64,000 nt of DNA from Desulfobulbaceae bacterium. GTDB taxonomy: Bacteria > Desulfobacterota > Desulfobulbia > Desulfobulbales > Desulfocapsaceae. The stretch covers positions 124,001 to 188,000 of the forward strand of contig WSXV01000004.1 in the NCBI GenBank assembly GCA_009773475.1, in the 5' to 3' direction. The notes under the pieces were generated by a model, which had not been told where the DNA came from, did no database searches, and saw only the letters and a program-made list of their open reading frames with translations. Of the stretch, positions 37,613 through 46,460 are shown in pieces; the stretch's first letter is position 1; every line of letters starts with the position of its first letter. Position numbers and translations under genes: made by a program.

Positions 37613-38004
37613 TATTTGACCCGCTTGAGAAAAGAAGCCTTCTTCCCTTCCGGAGGTGCAGGCTTAGCCCCTACCCCCTGAATATCCTCGCTTGACTGCA
37701 GGGGAATGATCCCTAAATCAACGGCCTTGACAAAGCGCTGTTCGCCACCCATGGTGAAGACCTCCATGCCGGTCAATTGGGGGGTTCGCAAGGTCCATGT
37801 GATTTTCTGGGGCGGCAAGGAGAGCAAGGTCATTCCCACATGCCACCATTCGTTCTTGCGACTGTCATCCCGTTCAATGCTCGTCACCAGAGCATAGGAG
37901 ACCATAACCTGGGGTTCCTTGGCAACAATCAGGACTAGATCTCCGATATCCGTACTGTCTTTGAACTTAACGACTTTTGTTAACTCGGTAATCAGTTTGT
38001 CCAC
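37612..38004 (-). CDS. Uncharacterised small protein upstream of thiL
   Basis: I do not recognise this 130-residue protein. It is predicted soluble with a beta-rich core (DLVLIVAKEPQVMVSYALVT, KNEWWHVGMTLLSLPPQKIT, QLTGMEVFTMGGEQRFVKAV) and a flexible basic, proline-rich tail ending KKASFLKRVK. There is no signal peptide. Its stop codon overlaps the thiL start by one base, so it is real and translationally coupled. It follows the membrane-anchored protein gene by 84 bp. Confidence 0.72.
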   Translation of the reverse strand: MDKLITELTKVVKFKDSTDIGDLVLIVAKEPQVMVSYALVTSIERDDSRKNEWWHVGMTLLSLPPQKITWTLRTPQLTGMEVFTMGGEQRFVKAVDLGIIPLQSSEDIQGVGAKPAPPEGKKASFLKRVK

Positions 38005-38088
38005 AGTTATTCCTGCTCGTGGGTATGCCCGGAAGATGTTTTTGTAAAAAATATTATCAAGGGAGGTATCATAAAGGCATGGGGCGTG

Positions 38089-39828
38089 TCATTGCACCGG
38101 CGCCAGGATCATTGTCGATTCCATGATTAGCGCATCATCCAGAATCACACTCCGAGATCCCATGACCTCATACATGGCCAGGCCATCCAGGAGTGGAAAA
38201 ATCAGCTGGTCCAGCACGACCTTTGACATCTGACCGGTCTCAGTATCCTGCATGGCAAGGATGGCCCCGCCCCAGTTGGCAAGCTCTTTAATCATCTTCA
38301 ACAGGGATGAAAATTTGATATAGCTGACGGAGTTATTGCTTCCGGTCAGCCCCTTATGCAATCCTTCATTCACCTGCTGAAAACTTTTCTCAGCCGATAA
38401 GCCTTGCCCTCCTTGACTATCAACGATCTTTTTCACCATATCAGCACTGCCGGCCAGAATCAGATATCCTTGATGCATGACATAGACAGGCCGCAAACTC
38501 GGGTGAAAGGAGATATCCAGGGTATTCAGGGTAACCCCTTTGTACTCTTCAGCCTGAATGGCAATATCCATTTTGGCTAGTTGTGATTTTACCATCTTAA
38601 GCAAGTCTGTCTCTTTCTCAATCTTCAGGAAGATGGCACCATTCGGCAAAGGGATAAACCCGTCGGTGACCATCTCTTTCATAAGAACAGCTGCCTCGGA
38701 ACCAAACATGGCAAGAATCTGATTCAACTCCAGGCCGGTAGAGGACTTAACCTCCTTTTCGATGGCCTTGAGTTGTTCCTCGCTACCCTGCATTTCGCGG
38801 CTGAACATCTCCCAGAACATCCCCATATTGAGGGTATTCGTCCAATAATATCCTAAAATGTCTGCAGGTACCATGGCATAGGTTTTATTTTCGGTGGCCT
38901 TCACACTGCACATCTTAGCCACCAGTGGATCGAGTTTTTCTTTATTAAACAGTGCAACCCCCTTGTTCCGTATCTGTCCTTTTTCTTTCCACGCTCCAAA
39001 GGCCAGTCCATTCCACCCTTTCCACTGATCAATAGCCTTGAGCAGTTCGTCATGCTCAGGGATGTCGAGATTCTCGGCAAATCTTCCTGCCTGATCGTGC
39101 AGCATGGGCATGGAGACATAGACAAAGCATTTGGCATCGATGAATTCATGGCGCAAACGGATATACTCACTACTTTGGGCAAGGGTTCCCTTTTTGCTTC
39201 CTGTCTTATTATCAAAACGATCCAGGCTTGCCTGAACAAGCCCCAGATCCAGGGCGGCAATCACATAGCCTTGAACCGTTGTCACGTTCAAGACGATTCC
39301 CTCTTCAATGGCAACCTGATGAATGCTGTACTTTCCGTGCTTGATGGAAGTCTGATTGAGTTTCCCGATAAAGATTGAACTGATCAGCTTAAGGATATCA
39401 GCATCATGGCTGGGTCTGGAGATAAATATAAGGCTGCCGGTGACACTCTTTGCAGGGCTGGTCAGATTCGCATCGACCACCGGCAACAAGGCAAGGGTGA
39501 ACTCCTTTCCAAAAAACTCCTGAAACACCGGACTTTTGAAAAAATCCCCCATCTGTTTGATGACACCACCGATCTTCTCAACCTCCTCTGGCGCCATTCC
39601 AAGATCTGAGGCAACCTTCAAGTAATCAATGCCCGTTATGGTAAGCCCAAGGCGTGATTTTTTATAATCTTCCAGCAACCGCCCAAGATCCTGCTGCTCT
39701 ATGGCCAGTAGAATCTCTTCGGGTAAAAAATCAGCCGCTGTCACCTTGCCCAGCCTGGCTGTCACCAGAAAATAAAGCCCTACGGCCATAACAACGATGA
39801 TGGCAAGCATCAATCCAGTTTTCTTCAT
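38089..39828 (-). CDS. Membrane-anchored extracytoplasmic protein (DUF3352-like)
   Basis: The 579-residue protein starts with a single uncleaved or signal-anchor helix (TGLMLAIIVVMAVGLYFLVT) and is otherwise predicted extracytoplasmic. The body contains two similar halves with the style of DUF3352 proteins (FLPEEILLAIEQQDLGRLL; GSLIFISRPSHDADILKLIS; GYLILAGSADMVKKIVDS). Function is unknown. ATG 39828 has a GGGGAG site; an ATG ten codons earlier would overlap gmhB. It begins one base after the gmhB stop, so it is cotranscribed with the heptose genes, which hints at an envelope role. Confidence 0.72.
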   Translation of the reverse strand: MKKTGLMLAIIVVMAVGLYFLVTARLGKVTAADFLPEEILLAIEQQDLGRLLEDYKKSRLGLTITGIDYLKVASDLGMAPEEVEKIGGVIKQMGDFFKSPVFQEFFGKEFTLALLPVVDANLTSPAKSVTGSLIFISRPSHDADILKLISSIFIGKLNQTSIKHGKYSIHQVAIEEGIVLNVTTVQGYVIAALDLGLVQASLDRFDNKTGSKKGTLAQSSEYIRLRHEFIDAKCFVYVSMPMLHDQAGRFAENLDIPEHDELLKAIDQWKGWNGLAFGAWKEKGQIRNKGVALFNKEKLDPLVAKMCSVKATENKTYAMVPADILGYYWTNTLNMGMFWEMFSREMQGSEEQLKAIEKEVKSSTGLELNQILAMFGSEAAVLMKEMVTDGFIPLPNGAIFLKIEKETDLLKMVKSQLAKMDIAIQAEEYKGVTLNTLDISFHPSLRPVYVMHQGYLILAGSADMVKKIVDSQGGQGLSAEKSFQQVNEGLHKGLTGSNNSVSYIKFSSLLKMIKELANWGGAILAMQDTETGQMSKVVLDQLIFPLLDGLAMYEVMGSRSVILDDALIMESTMILAPVQ

Positions 39829-39829
39829 T

Positions 39830-40489
39830 TCACTCCCCTTCTCTTTCCAATCGTACACATTTATTATCCGTTTCAGTTTTTATCCGCTCAAGTATCCATT
39901 GCACAACTGCAGTGAGATCATCCCCGACATAGGCTGGCTGCACCACCTGGGTCGGCCCGATATACTGGGCATCTCCACGGCCATAGCCAGTCAGCACCAG
40001 TAGCGGCACAGCTCCGCAGGCGGCTGCCGTCTTCAAATCCGACCAGCGATCACCAACGACAAAAGAACGGGCAAGATCCAGCCCCATTTCACGCGCCGCC
40101 TGCAACAACAGACCAGGTTTAGGCTTTCGGCAATCGCAGTTGAGCCGGTACTTTTCATTCTTGGCCTCTGGATGATGGGGACAAATATAGATACCATCCA
40201 CATGCGCCCCCTGCTCCGCCAGCAGTGTCTTCATTTTTTCATGCACAGCAACCAGGAGCTCGGCCGGAAAATAACCGCGCGCCAGCCCCGATTGATTGGT
40301 CACCACCACCACCGGAATATTACGTTCGTTGAGCTGCCTGATAGCCGCAGCAACACCGGGCAACAACTGAAACCGGCTGATATGATTGATATAGCCCATC
40401 TGCTCATTAATAGTACCGTCCCGATCAAGAAAAACGGCAGGGCACAAGATAGGCGAAGGGGACGACGAAGGTTCAGCCACAGGTGTCAT
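39830..40489 (-). CDS. gmhB: D-glycero-D-manno-heptose 1,7-bisphosphate 7-phosphatase
   Basis: GmhB removes the 7-phosphate during ADP-heptose synthesis for the LPS inner core. The 219-residue HAD-superfamily enzyme has the nucleophile motif FLDRDGTIN (Asp22, Asp24), VVVVTNQSGLARGYF, the zinc-binding cysteine/histidine set CPHHPEAKNEKYRLNCDCRKP, and VVGDRWSDLKTAAACG. The first 14 residues are Ser/Pro-rich and variable. Its ATG overlaps the waaF stop as ATGA, consistent with their shared pathway. Confidence 0.95.
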   Translation of the reverse strand: MTPVAEPSSSPSPILCPAVFLDRDGTINEQMGYINHISRFQLLPGVAAAIRQLNERNIPVVVVTNQSGLARGYFPAELLVAVHEKMKTLLAEQGAHVDGIYICPHHPEAKNEKYRLNCDCRKPKPGLLLQAAREMGLDLARSFVVGDRWSDLKTAAACGAVPLLVLTGYGRGDAQYIGPTQVVQPAYVGDDLTAVVQWILERIKTETDNKCVRLEREGE

Positions 40490-41655
40490 GGAGTTTTTCC
40501 TGGAAGTGAAGATTCAGCCACGGCAAGAATCCCGGCAACCTCCGCGTACACCTCCTGGCTGCTGATCTCTTCCAGGCAGCGGAGATGCTTCAGGGGACAC
40601 TGGGATTGGAGGCAGGGACTGCATTCCATCTCCTTGCGAATCACCACCGCCTTCTGTGAAAAGGGGCCGGTGGCGATATGATCGGTGGACCCGAAGATGG
40701 CAACGGTGGGAGTCTCAAGGGCAGCCGCCACGTGCATCAGACCGGAATCGTTGGTCACAAAGACATTGCAGCAATGGATCAGGGCCATAACCTGCTGGAG
40801 GGTGGTTTTTGCGGTCATATCCACGACATGATGGGGAGTGCGGATGGAGAATTCTTTGATCGAACGGGCGGCCTCTGTATCAGCTGTCGTGCCAAAGACT
40901 AAGATCAGACAACCACGCTCCCCATGGTGGTTGGCAATAAGGGCCGCCAATTGCCCGAACTTCTCGGCGGGCCAGCGTTTGGCCGGGCCATAGGCCGCCC
41001 CGGGATTAAAGCCGATCACCGGCATTGCCGCCATATTCGTGGCAGCTATATTTTCCCTGGACAGGGGCTGGCCACCTTGGCTGGAGAAACCAACCTCGCT
41101 CTTCAGACCCGCAATGGTGTCTCGGGCCCGGTCGATAAGCTCATCCGTGAGAGGCAAGCGCAAATTGTCGGACCCTGGAACCAGCCCCAGCCCGGCAAGC
41201 AGCATCTGATAGTAATGGACTTGATGACGGCCGCGAATTTCTGGGGTCAGCTCAACCCCATGGGTCAAAAGCAGACCGCGGCCATCTCGTTTATAGCCTG
41301 CTCGCAAAGGGATCCCGGCAAGTCTGGCAATAAAGGCGGCCTCAAAGGCATTCTGCAGCAGGATCGCTGCGTCAAACTTGTATTGCAGTAGATGGGCGGC
41401 CAGCTTCACCACCCCTTTGATCTTGCCGGAATACATCTCTTTTTTATCATACACCCAAACCTTATCCACATCGGGGCTGAGGCGGAAGATATCCGCTACC
41501 CAAGGGACCGCCAGCATAGTGATCTCGGCATCAGGAAAATTTTCCCGGATGGTATGCACTGCCGGAGTGGTCATGATCGCATCTCCAATCCAGTTAGTGG
41601 AACGGATCAGGATCTTTTTCGGGTTCATCTGTTTAAAGGTTGATGGTACTGCCAC
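40486..41655 (-). CDS. waaF: Lipopolysaccharide heptosyltransferase II
   Basis: WaaF adds the second heptose to the LPS inner core from ADP-heptose at the inner face of the cytoplasmic membrane. The 389-residue GT9 protein shows KILIRSTNWIGDAIMTTPAV at the N-terminus, PVIGFNPGAAYGPAKRWPAEKFG in the middle and FVTNDSGLMHVAAALETPTVAIFGSTD for nucleotide-sugar binding. The probable start is a GTG at 41655 because GAGAGG sits seven bases upstream; ATG 41628, nine codons later, lacks a good site. A cysteine pair in CSPCLQSQCPLKHLRC near the end is usual for the family. It is coupled to gmhB. Confidence 0.94.
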   Translation of the reverse strand: MAVPSTFKQMNPKKILIRSTNWIGDAIMTTPAVHTIRENFPDAEITMLAVPWVADIFRLSPDVDKVWVYDKKEMYSGKIKGVVKLAAHLLQYKFDAAILLQNAFEAAFIARLAGIPLRAGYKRDGRGLLLTHGVELTPEIRGRHQVHYYQMLLAGLGLVPGSDNLRLPLTDELIDRARDTIAGLKSEVGFSSQGGQPLSRENIAATNMAAMPVIGFNPGAAYGPAKRWPAEKFGQLAALIANHHGERGCLILVFGTTADTEAARSIKEFSIRTPHHVVDMTAKTTLQQVMALIHCCNVFVTNDSGLMHVAAALETPTVAIFGSTDHIATGPFSQKAVVIRKEMECSPCLQSQCPLKHLRCLEEISSQEVYAEVAGILAVAESSLPGKTP

Positions 41656-41716
41656 AAGAAGCCTCTCTATTCAGAAATCAAACAATTTTCTGACAACAAA
41701 TTGTAATTCGAAATTT

Positions 41717-43459
41717 TTAATTGGTTATTTCAGATAGCTGCTGCCGGGCAAATTCAATGGTAGGATCAAGAGAAAGGGCGATGGTAAAAAAATGCACGGC
41801 CTGATCCCTGTTGCCGACCTTTCGATAATTAACACCCAGATTGGCATAATCCATGGCCGAGACCGGATTTAACTCCACAGCTCTGTGAAAATAGACAATC
41901 GCTTGATTATAAAGCTCCTTTTTATAGCAGCAGACACCAAGCATATTGTACAGATCCGGCCGTTCCTCATCTTCAGCCAGGCCGAGCTCCAAGGTCTCAA
42001 TCGCGGCATCATAGTCGCCCAGATCTTTCAGGCAGCTGCCCTTGTACGAATAAATATAGGGAAGATCTTCCTGTTCAGGGAAAAGGGAGAGCGCACGATC
42101 AAAGGCCATTATAGCTGCTTCGAGCAACCCCTGACCATAAAGATTGCGCCCTCGATAAAAGGCCAGGTAATAGGCATCCGGGATCAGCTGTTCCATGGCC
42201 GCCAGTTTCTTCTCCAGCTCTTCGCTCTCCTCAACCAGTTCCACCAGTAATTTGGCCGCGAAAAGACCCACATTCTGAATCATTGAGCGCTCACGAAAAT
42301 GGGCTCCGGGAATAATGGTATAGATGGCGGGGATCTGTAGGCTGGGATGGGTGACATCAAGCATGAACACCTCCAGATCATCCTTTGCCAGTGCGGCAAC
42401 ACAGCGCTCCACCTCAACCTTGATATTTTGATCGGCAAGGGAATTCATCTGGGCCACGGTGGTGTCCAGCCCGGATTCCGTCACATACCGAACCTCTTCC
42501 ATGGACAGCGGCTTAGGCAGCCCGGATGCAACATAATTGGAGCCGCTGTTAAAATCACCGGCAAGTTGTGCCACCTCAGTGATGGTCCGAATGATCGCCT
42601 TTTCCGGATCAGGGGTGGTGCCGGCAGTAAAGACGATTTCGCTGGTCTCAGGAAAGGTATTACGGTCGATGGCAATTGCCGCCACGGTACTGATACCGAT
42701 ATCGAGACTGAAGTCATGGAGTGTGATTTCAATATCATTTTTGGCAAATTTTGCCAGCAGCTCCCTGGCCACAGGATCCTGAACCGAGGCTTGATCAATG
42801 ACCGGTGTTGGGATTTTCAGATGACTAACAAGGGCACAGACATGTCGCTCCACCACCTCGGAGATGCCCTGCAGCGCCGCTTCTTCAAAGGTATTACCGG
42901 CAGAAGAGCCATTAAACTCATTGATTGCAAAAAACCAGGAAAATGGAATCAGCGTGTCTAGCCCGGTGGTCAAGCTGGTGGCCCAAGTCCACTGCATGGG
43001 AATACCAGAAAGTAATTTCTCAACAAAAATGACATCATGACGGTTATCATGCACCGACTGAAGCAACCTTGAAGGGGCCAGAACCGGATATCCGGCTGCA
43101 CGCATTTGTGCGTAATCACCAACGATGAAGTTTTCAGCATTGCTCTTGAAGGAAAAGAGAGAAAACCTTTCGGCAAGCTCCATGCAAGCGGAGGCCTCAG
43201 CCTGGATGGGTGAGGAACCCTTTCCCATCTGTTTTTTGGTACCGGTCAAGGCCTCGGCCCCTTCACCACAGATGCTGAAGAAAACGGGGATATCAAGCCT
43301 CCCGTTATCAATCCGCTTCACCTCTTTAAGGATCTCGACATCAAGACCCTGCAGTTTTTCCCTGAAACGGGCCACGGTTTCTTCCGGCCGAATGGCCTTA
43401 TCCTGATCTGTGGTATATTTCTTCAGACAATCCTGAAGACGAATGATTTTTTTTTGCAT
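41717..43459 (-). CDS. YcaO-domain protein with C-terminal TPR repeats
   Basis: The 580-residue protein has a YcaO domain over about residues 20-390: IQAEASACMELAERFSLF, GISEVVERHVCALV, TPDPEKAIIRTITEVAQ and FMLDVTHPSLQIPAIYTIIPG supply the acidic ATP/Mg positions. YcaO enzymes activate amide backbones with ATP to make azolines or thioamides. E. coli YcaO, of similar length, assists RimO in beta-methylthiolation of ribosomal protein S12. The last 140 residues are at least three TPR units (NLYGQGLLEAAIMAFDRALS, YDAAIETLELGLAEDEERPD, YNQAIVYFHRAVELNPVSAM). No precursor peptide, TfuA or dehydrogenase gene is nearby. A run of nine A follows the start codon. It sits 61 bp upstream of waaF. Confidence 0.86.
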   Translation of the reverse strand: MQKKIIRLQDCLKKYTTDQDKAIRPEETVARFREKLQGLDVEILKEVKRIDNGRLDIPVFFSICGEGAEALTGTKKQMGKGSSPIQAEASACMELAERFSLFSFKSNAENFIVGDYAQMRAAGYPVLAPSRLLQSVHDNRHDVIFVEKLLSGIPMQWTWATSLTTGLDTLIPFSWFFAINEFNGSSAGNTFEEAALQGISEVVERHVCALVSHLKIPTPVIDQASVQDPVARELLAKFAKNDIEITLHDFSLDIGISTVAAIAIDRNTFPETSEIVFTAGTTPDPEKAIIRTITEVAQLAGDFNSGSNYVASGLPKPLSMEEVRYVTESGLDTTVAQMNSLADQNIKVEVERCVAALAKDDLEVFMLDVTHPSLQIPAIYTIIPGAHFRERSMIQNVGLFAAKLLVELVEESEELEKKLAAMEQLIPDAYYLAFYRGRNLYGQGLLEAAIMAFDRALSLFPEQEDLPYIYSYKGSCLKDLGDYDAAIETLELGLAEDEERPDLYNMLGVCCYKKELYNQAIVYFHRAVELNPVSAMDYANLGVNYRKVGNRDQAVHFFTIALSLDPTIEFARQQLSEITN

Positions 43460-43501
43460 GATTCAAATTAGTTGTTAAAAGAGAAATACACCATGCGGCA
43501 C

Positions 43502-44701
43502 TCAGATAAAATAACCCGTCCAGCGCACGGCATCCAGATAATACTCAATCATATTCGAGCTGACCAACCCCAATTCGTGTATGGCCGCATCCAGTTCCAC
43601 CCATTGTCCAGCCTCATAAATCTTGATGAGCTGCAGCAAAGGATATAAAGGCCCAGCTTGATGCACCAGTGCCTGGACGATATCATCGGAGACAGGGAGT
43701 TGTAGCATCAGAGATTCCATGGAGGAATCGAGGATGGCATCGAGCATGGAGAAAAGACCGAGCATAAAGGCCTCTCCAGTATCCCGCTTCACCTCACCAG
43801 CCACAAGCTCAAGGAAACGGGCTCGAATACACGAGGTCCGAAGAAGTTCGTCCGGTTTACTCTCCGAGAGCTTTGAGGTAGCAATCAACGACACAAACAT
43901 CCGTATACCCTGTTCTCCCAGGTAGGCAATGGCATTGCGGATGGATGAAATCGGCTGCAGACGTGAATAATAGGCGGAGTTGATACACTTGAGCAGTTTA
44001 TAGGAAATGGCCACATCCTGCATGACCAGAGTCTCAAGATTTTTTACATCAAATTCCGCCCGGTTGATTTCCATGATCAACTTCATGTAGATCATCTGGG
44101 AAGATGAAATCTCTTTATTGTGCAAGACCTCCGGTTTGGAGAAAAAGTAGCCCTGAAAATACACAAACCCAAGGGAACGGGCCAGGGTATATTCTTCATA
44201 GGTTTCAATCTTCTCGGCCAGCAATTTAAAGTGATATTTGGTGGAAAATGCCACAAGCTCTTTAATCTCATCAATGGAACTAATGGTAAAATCAACCTTG
44301 ATGATTTGTGCAAGCTCCATCAGGGGGCGATGCTTCATGGTATAGACGAAATCATCCAAGGCCAGCAGATAGCCTTTGTTCACCAGCTTTTGACAGGCGG
44401 TAACGACCTCGTCCGTCGGCTCAACATCCTCGAGGATCTCGACCACAATGGATTGGACGGGAAACAGAGTGGGCATCCCACGCAGAACCATTTCTTCTGG
44501 AAAATTAATAAAGGCCCTGCGTCCGCTGGTGATTTGCCCAATGCCAACGGTAAAGAAGGAAGAGGAGAGCAGGCTAGATGTGGCTAACCCATCTTCAACG
44601 CCTGGGAAGGAATTCGCCATCCCCGTCCGGAACAAAAGTTCATACGCAAAGAGACGCCGAAAGCGATTAAAAATCGGCTGACGAGCTACGAAAACATCCA
44701 T
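43502..44701 (-). CDS. EAL-HDOD signalling protein, tandem copy 2
   Basis: The 399-residue protein joins an N-terminal EAL-type domain to a C-terminal HDOD domain, as in B. subtilis YuxH and V. cholerae CdgJ. The EAL box reads YELLF. Other active-site positions appear kept (INF, VEILED, ALDDF, KVD, AEKIE, QGYFF), but the glycine after the DDF of loop 6 is missing, so phosphodiesterase activity against c-di-GMP is uncertain. The HDOD part has LVMQDVAISYKLLKCINSAYYSRLQPISSIRNAIAYLG. It is a close paralogue of the gene 30 bp upstream, with the same length and colinear motifs. Confidence 0.9.
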   Translation of the reverse strand: MDVFVARQPIFNRFRRLFAYELLFRTGMANSFPGVEDGLATSSLLSSSFFTVGIGQITSGRRAFINFPEEMVLRGMPTLFPVQSIVVEILEDVEPTDEVVTACQKLVNKGYLLALDDFVYTMKHRPLMELAQIIKVDFTISSIDEIKELVAFSTKYHFKLLAEKIETYEEYTLARSLGFVYFQGYFFSKPEVLHNKEISSSQMIYMKLIMEINRAEFDVKNLETLVMQDVAISYKLLKCINSAYYSRLQPISSIRNAIAYLGEQGIRMFVSLIATSKLSESKPDELLRTSCIRARFLELVAGEVKRDTGEAFMLGLFSMLDAILDSSMESLMLQLPVSDDIVQALVHQAGPLYPLLQLIKIYEAGQWVELDAAIHELGLVSSNMIEYYLDAVRWTGYFI

Positions 44702-44731
44702 CTGTTCTGCACCATAAAAGCCTCTGGAAGA

Positions 44732-45931
44732 TCAGATGAAACTCTCGGCCCAACGTACGGCGTCGAGATAATAAGTCATGATCAAGTTTTCATCAAGCGC
44801 CAGTTCAATCCGAAGTGTATTCATATCGTCCCACTCCCCGGCCTCGTACAGAACAATAAGCTGAAGCAGGGGGAAAAGACGTCCGGTTTTATGCACCAGT
44901 GCCTGGGTAATATCCTCGGAAAGTGGAAGTTGCTCCATCAGGACATCCATGGAGACATCAAGCATTGCGTCAAGCAGAGAAAAGAGGCCCAGCATAAAGC
45001 AATCGCCATGATCAAGATTCTGATCCATCCCGATCTGCTCAAGAAATCGGGCACGAATACAGGCGGTACGGATCAGTTCATCCGGTTTCTGTTCGGAGAG
45101 TTTGCTCGTGGCAATCAGAGAGACGAAGAGACGCGTTCCCTTCCCACCCAGAAATGCGATGGCTTGATGAATAGAGGTGATGGGCTGAAGCCGTGAGTAA
45201 TAGGCGGAGTTTAAGTATTTCAGCAACTTATAAGAAATGGAAATATCCTGGGTCACCAGTTTCTCAATATCAGATACCTCAAAATCAGCCTGATTCACCT
45301 TGACTATCAATTGCATCAAGGCCATCTGCGATGAAGGAATATCTTTATTTTTGAGGATTTCCGGTTTGGAAAAAAAGTACCCTTGAAAATAGATAAATCC
45401 CATGCTGTCGGCCAAGGCAAACTCCTCATGGGTTTCAATCTTTTCAGCAAGCAACCGGCACGGATAATCCTTAAGTGTTTCCACCATATCCTTAATCTGC
45501 GCAAGGGGAGTAAGGCGGAAATCCACCTTAATAATGGCGGCAAGTTCAATCAAGGGAACAAGATTATCCTGATAGACAAAATCGTCGAGTGCCAGAATGT
45601 ACCCTTTGCGCACGAGTTCTCGACAAGCAGAAATAACTTCTTCCGTTGGTTGCACATCCTCAAGGACTTCCACCACCACGCAATCCTTGGGGAACATGGC
45701 GGGAACCCCCTGCACCAGCATATCTTCGGTGAAGTTGATAAAAGCCTTGTGTCCACTTGCTATCTGCTCTATCCCAACCGTAAAAAAAGATGAAGAAAGC
45801 AGACTGGAGGTCGCTTCATCGCCATCAACTCCGGGAAAAGCATTGGACATTCCAGATCTGAAAAGAAGCTCATAGGCATAGACTTGCCGATGCCGATCAA
45901 AGATTGGCTGACGTGCTACAAAAACATCCAT
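44732..45931 (-). CDS. EAL-HDOD signalling protein, tandem copy 1
   Basis: The 399-residue protein has the same architecture as its downstream neighbour: EAL box YELLF, INF, VEVLED, ALDDF, KVDF, AEKIE, QGYFF, then HDOD with LVTQDISISYKLLKYLNSAYYSRLQPITSIHQAIAFLG. By eye well over half of positions are identical, so the pair arose by tandem duplication. Divergence is greatest near the C-terminus. HDOD proteins act in signalling without enzymatic activity of that domain. It lies 41 bp downstream of tsaE. Whether it is a c-di-GMP phosphodiesterase, a binder or inactive cannot be told from sequence alone. Confidence 0.9.
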   Translation of the reverse strand: MDVFVARQPIFDRHRQVYAYELLFRSGMSNAFPGVDGDEATSSLLSSSFFTVGIEQIASGHKAFINFTEDMLVQGVPAMFPKDCVVVEVLEDVQPTEEVISACRELVRKGYILALDDFVYQDNLVPLIELAAIIKVDFRLTPLAQIKDMVETLKDYPCRLLAEKIETHEEFALADSMGFIYFQGYFFSKPEILKNKDIPSSQMALMQLIVKVNQADFEVSDIEKLVTQDISISYKLLKYLNSAYYSRLQPITSIHQAIAFLGGKGTRLFVSLIATSKLSEQKPDELIRTACIRARFLEQIGMDQNLDHGDCFMLGLFSLLDAMLDVSMDVLMEQLPLSEDITQALVHKTGRLFPLLQLIVLYEAGEWDDMNTLRIELALDENLIMTYYLDAVRWAESFI

Positions 45932-45972
45932 AATTCTATAGTTACCGGATAAATATAAACTAAGTTACTTAC

Positions 45973-46446
45973 TTATTCTGGATAGAAAGGACACCTCTCC
46001 CGCCAACTTCCAACCCCAGGATCACAGACGACAAACCGGGATTCATCGAGGCCAATGGTCAAGGTTAACCTAAGCCTATTTGCCGGAAGCAGGCTCTCAG
46101 CGCGTTCGCACCATTCTAACACAGTGAGCCCGGAAAGGGAGAAATATTCATCCAGGCCTAGATCGGCCACCTCGGCAGCATCAGTGAGACGGTAAAAATC
46201 CATATGGTACATCGGCATCCTACCCTGATACTCATGGAGGATGGCAAAACTGGGGCTGGTCACATACTCATCCGGGGGCACCTCAAGGCCTGCGGCAATG
46301 GCCTGGGTCAAGGTGGTTTTACCTGCCCCCAGATCCCCATCCAGACAGATCACATCGCCAGGCTGGGCAATTTGTCCCAGGAAACGGCCAAAGGCCAGCG
46401 TATCCGCCAGGGTCTTCAACACTATGGTCTGCGTTGATTTCTTCAT
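45973..46446 (-). CDS. tsaE: tRNA threonylcarbamoyladenosine synthesis ATPase TsaE
   Basis: TsaE is the P-loop ATPase that works with TsaB and TsaD in t6A37 modification of tRNAs. From ATG 46446 the protein has 157 residues, the family length, with Walker A GDLGAGKTT at residues 37-45, VTSPSFAILHEY, MYHMDFYRL and LTVLEWCERAE. A GTG start 15 codons upstream would overlap the preceding gene; the ATG with GGAAGG just upstream is preferred although spacing is short. It follows the binding-protein gene by 14 bp. Confidence 0.94.
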   Translation of the reverse strand: MKKSTQTIVLKTLADTLAFGRFLGQIAQPGDVICLDGDLGAGKTTLTQAIAAGLEVPPDEYVTSPSFAILHEYQGRMPMYHMDFYRLTDAAEVADLGLDEYFSLSGLTVLEWCERAESLLPANRLRLTLTIGLDESRFVVCDPGVGSWRERCPFYPE

Positions 46447-46460
46447 AGCCTTCCGGAAGA

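Noticed and set aside
41682-41704. AT-rich inverted repeat between the YcaO gene and waaF
   Set aside because: ACAATTT/AAATTGT is short and AT-rich with no T-run, so it is too weak to call a terminator.
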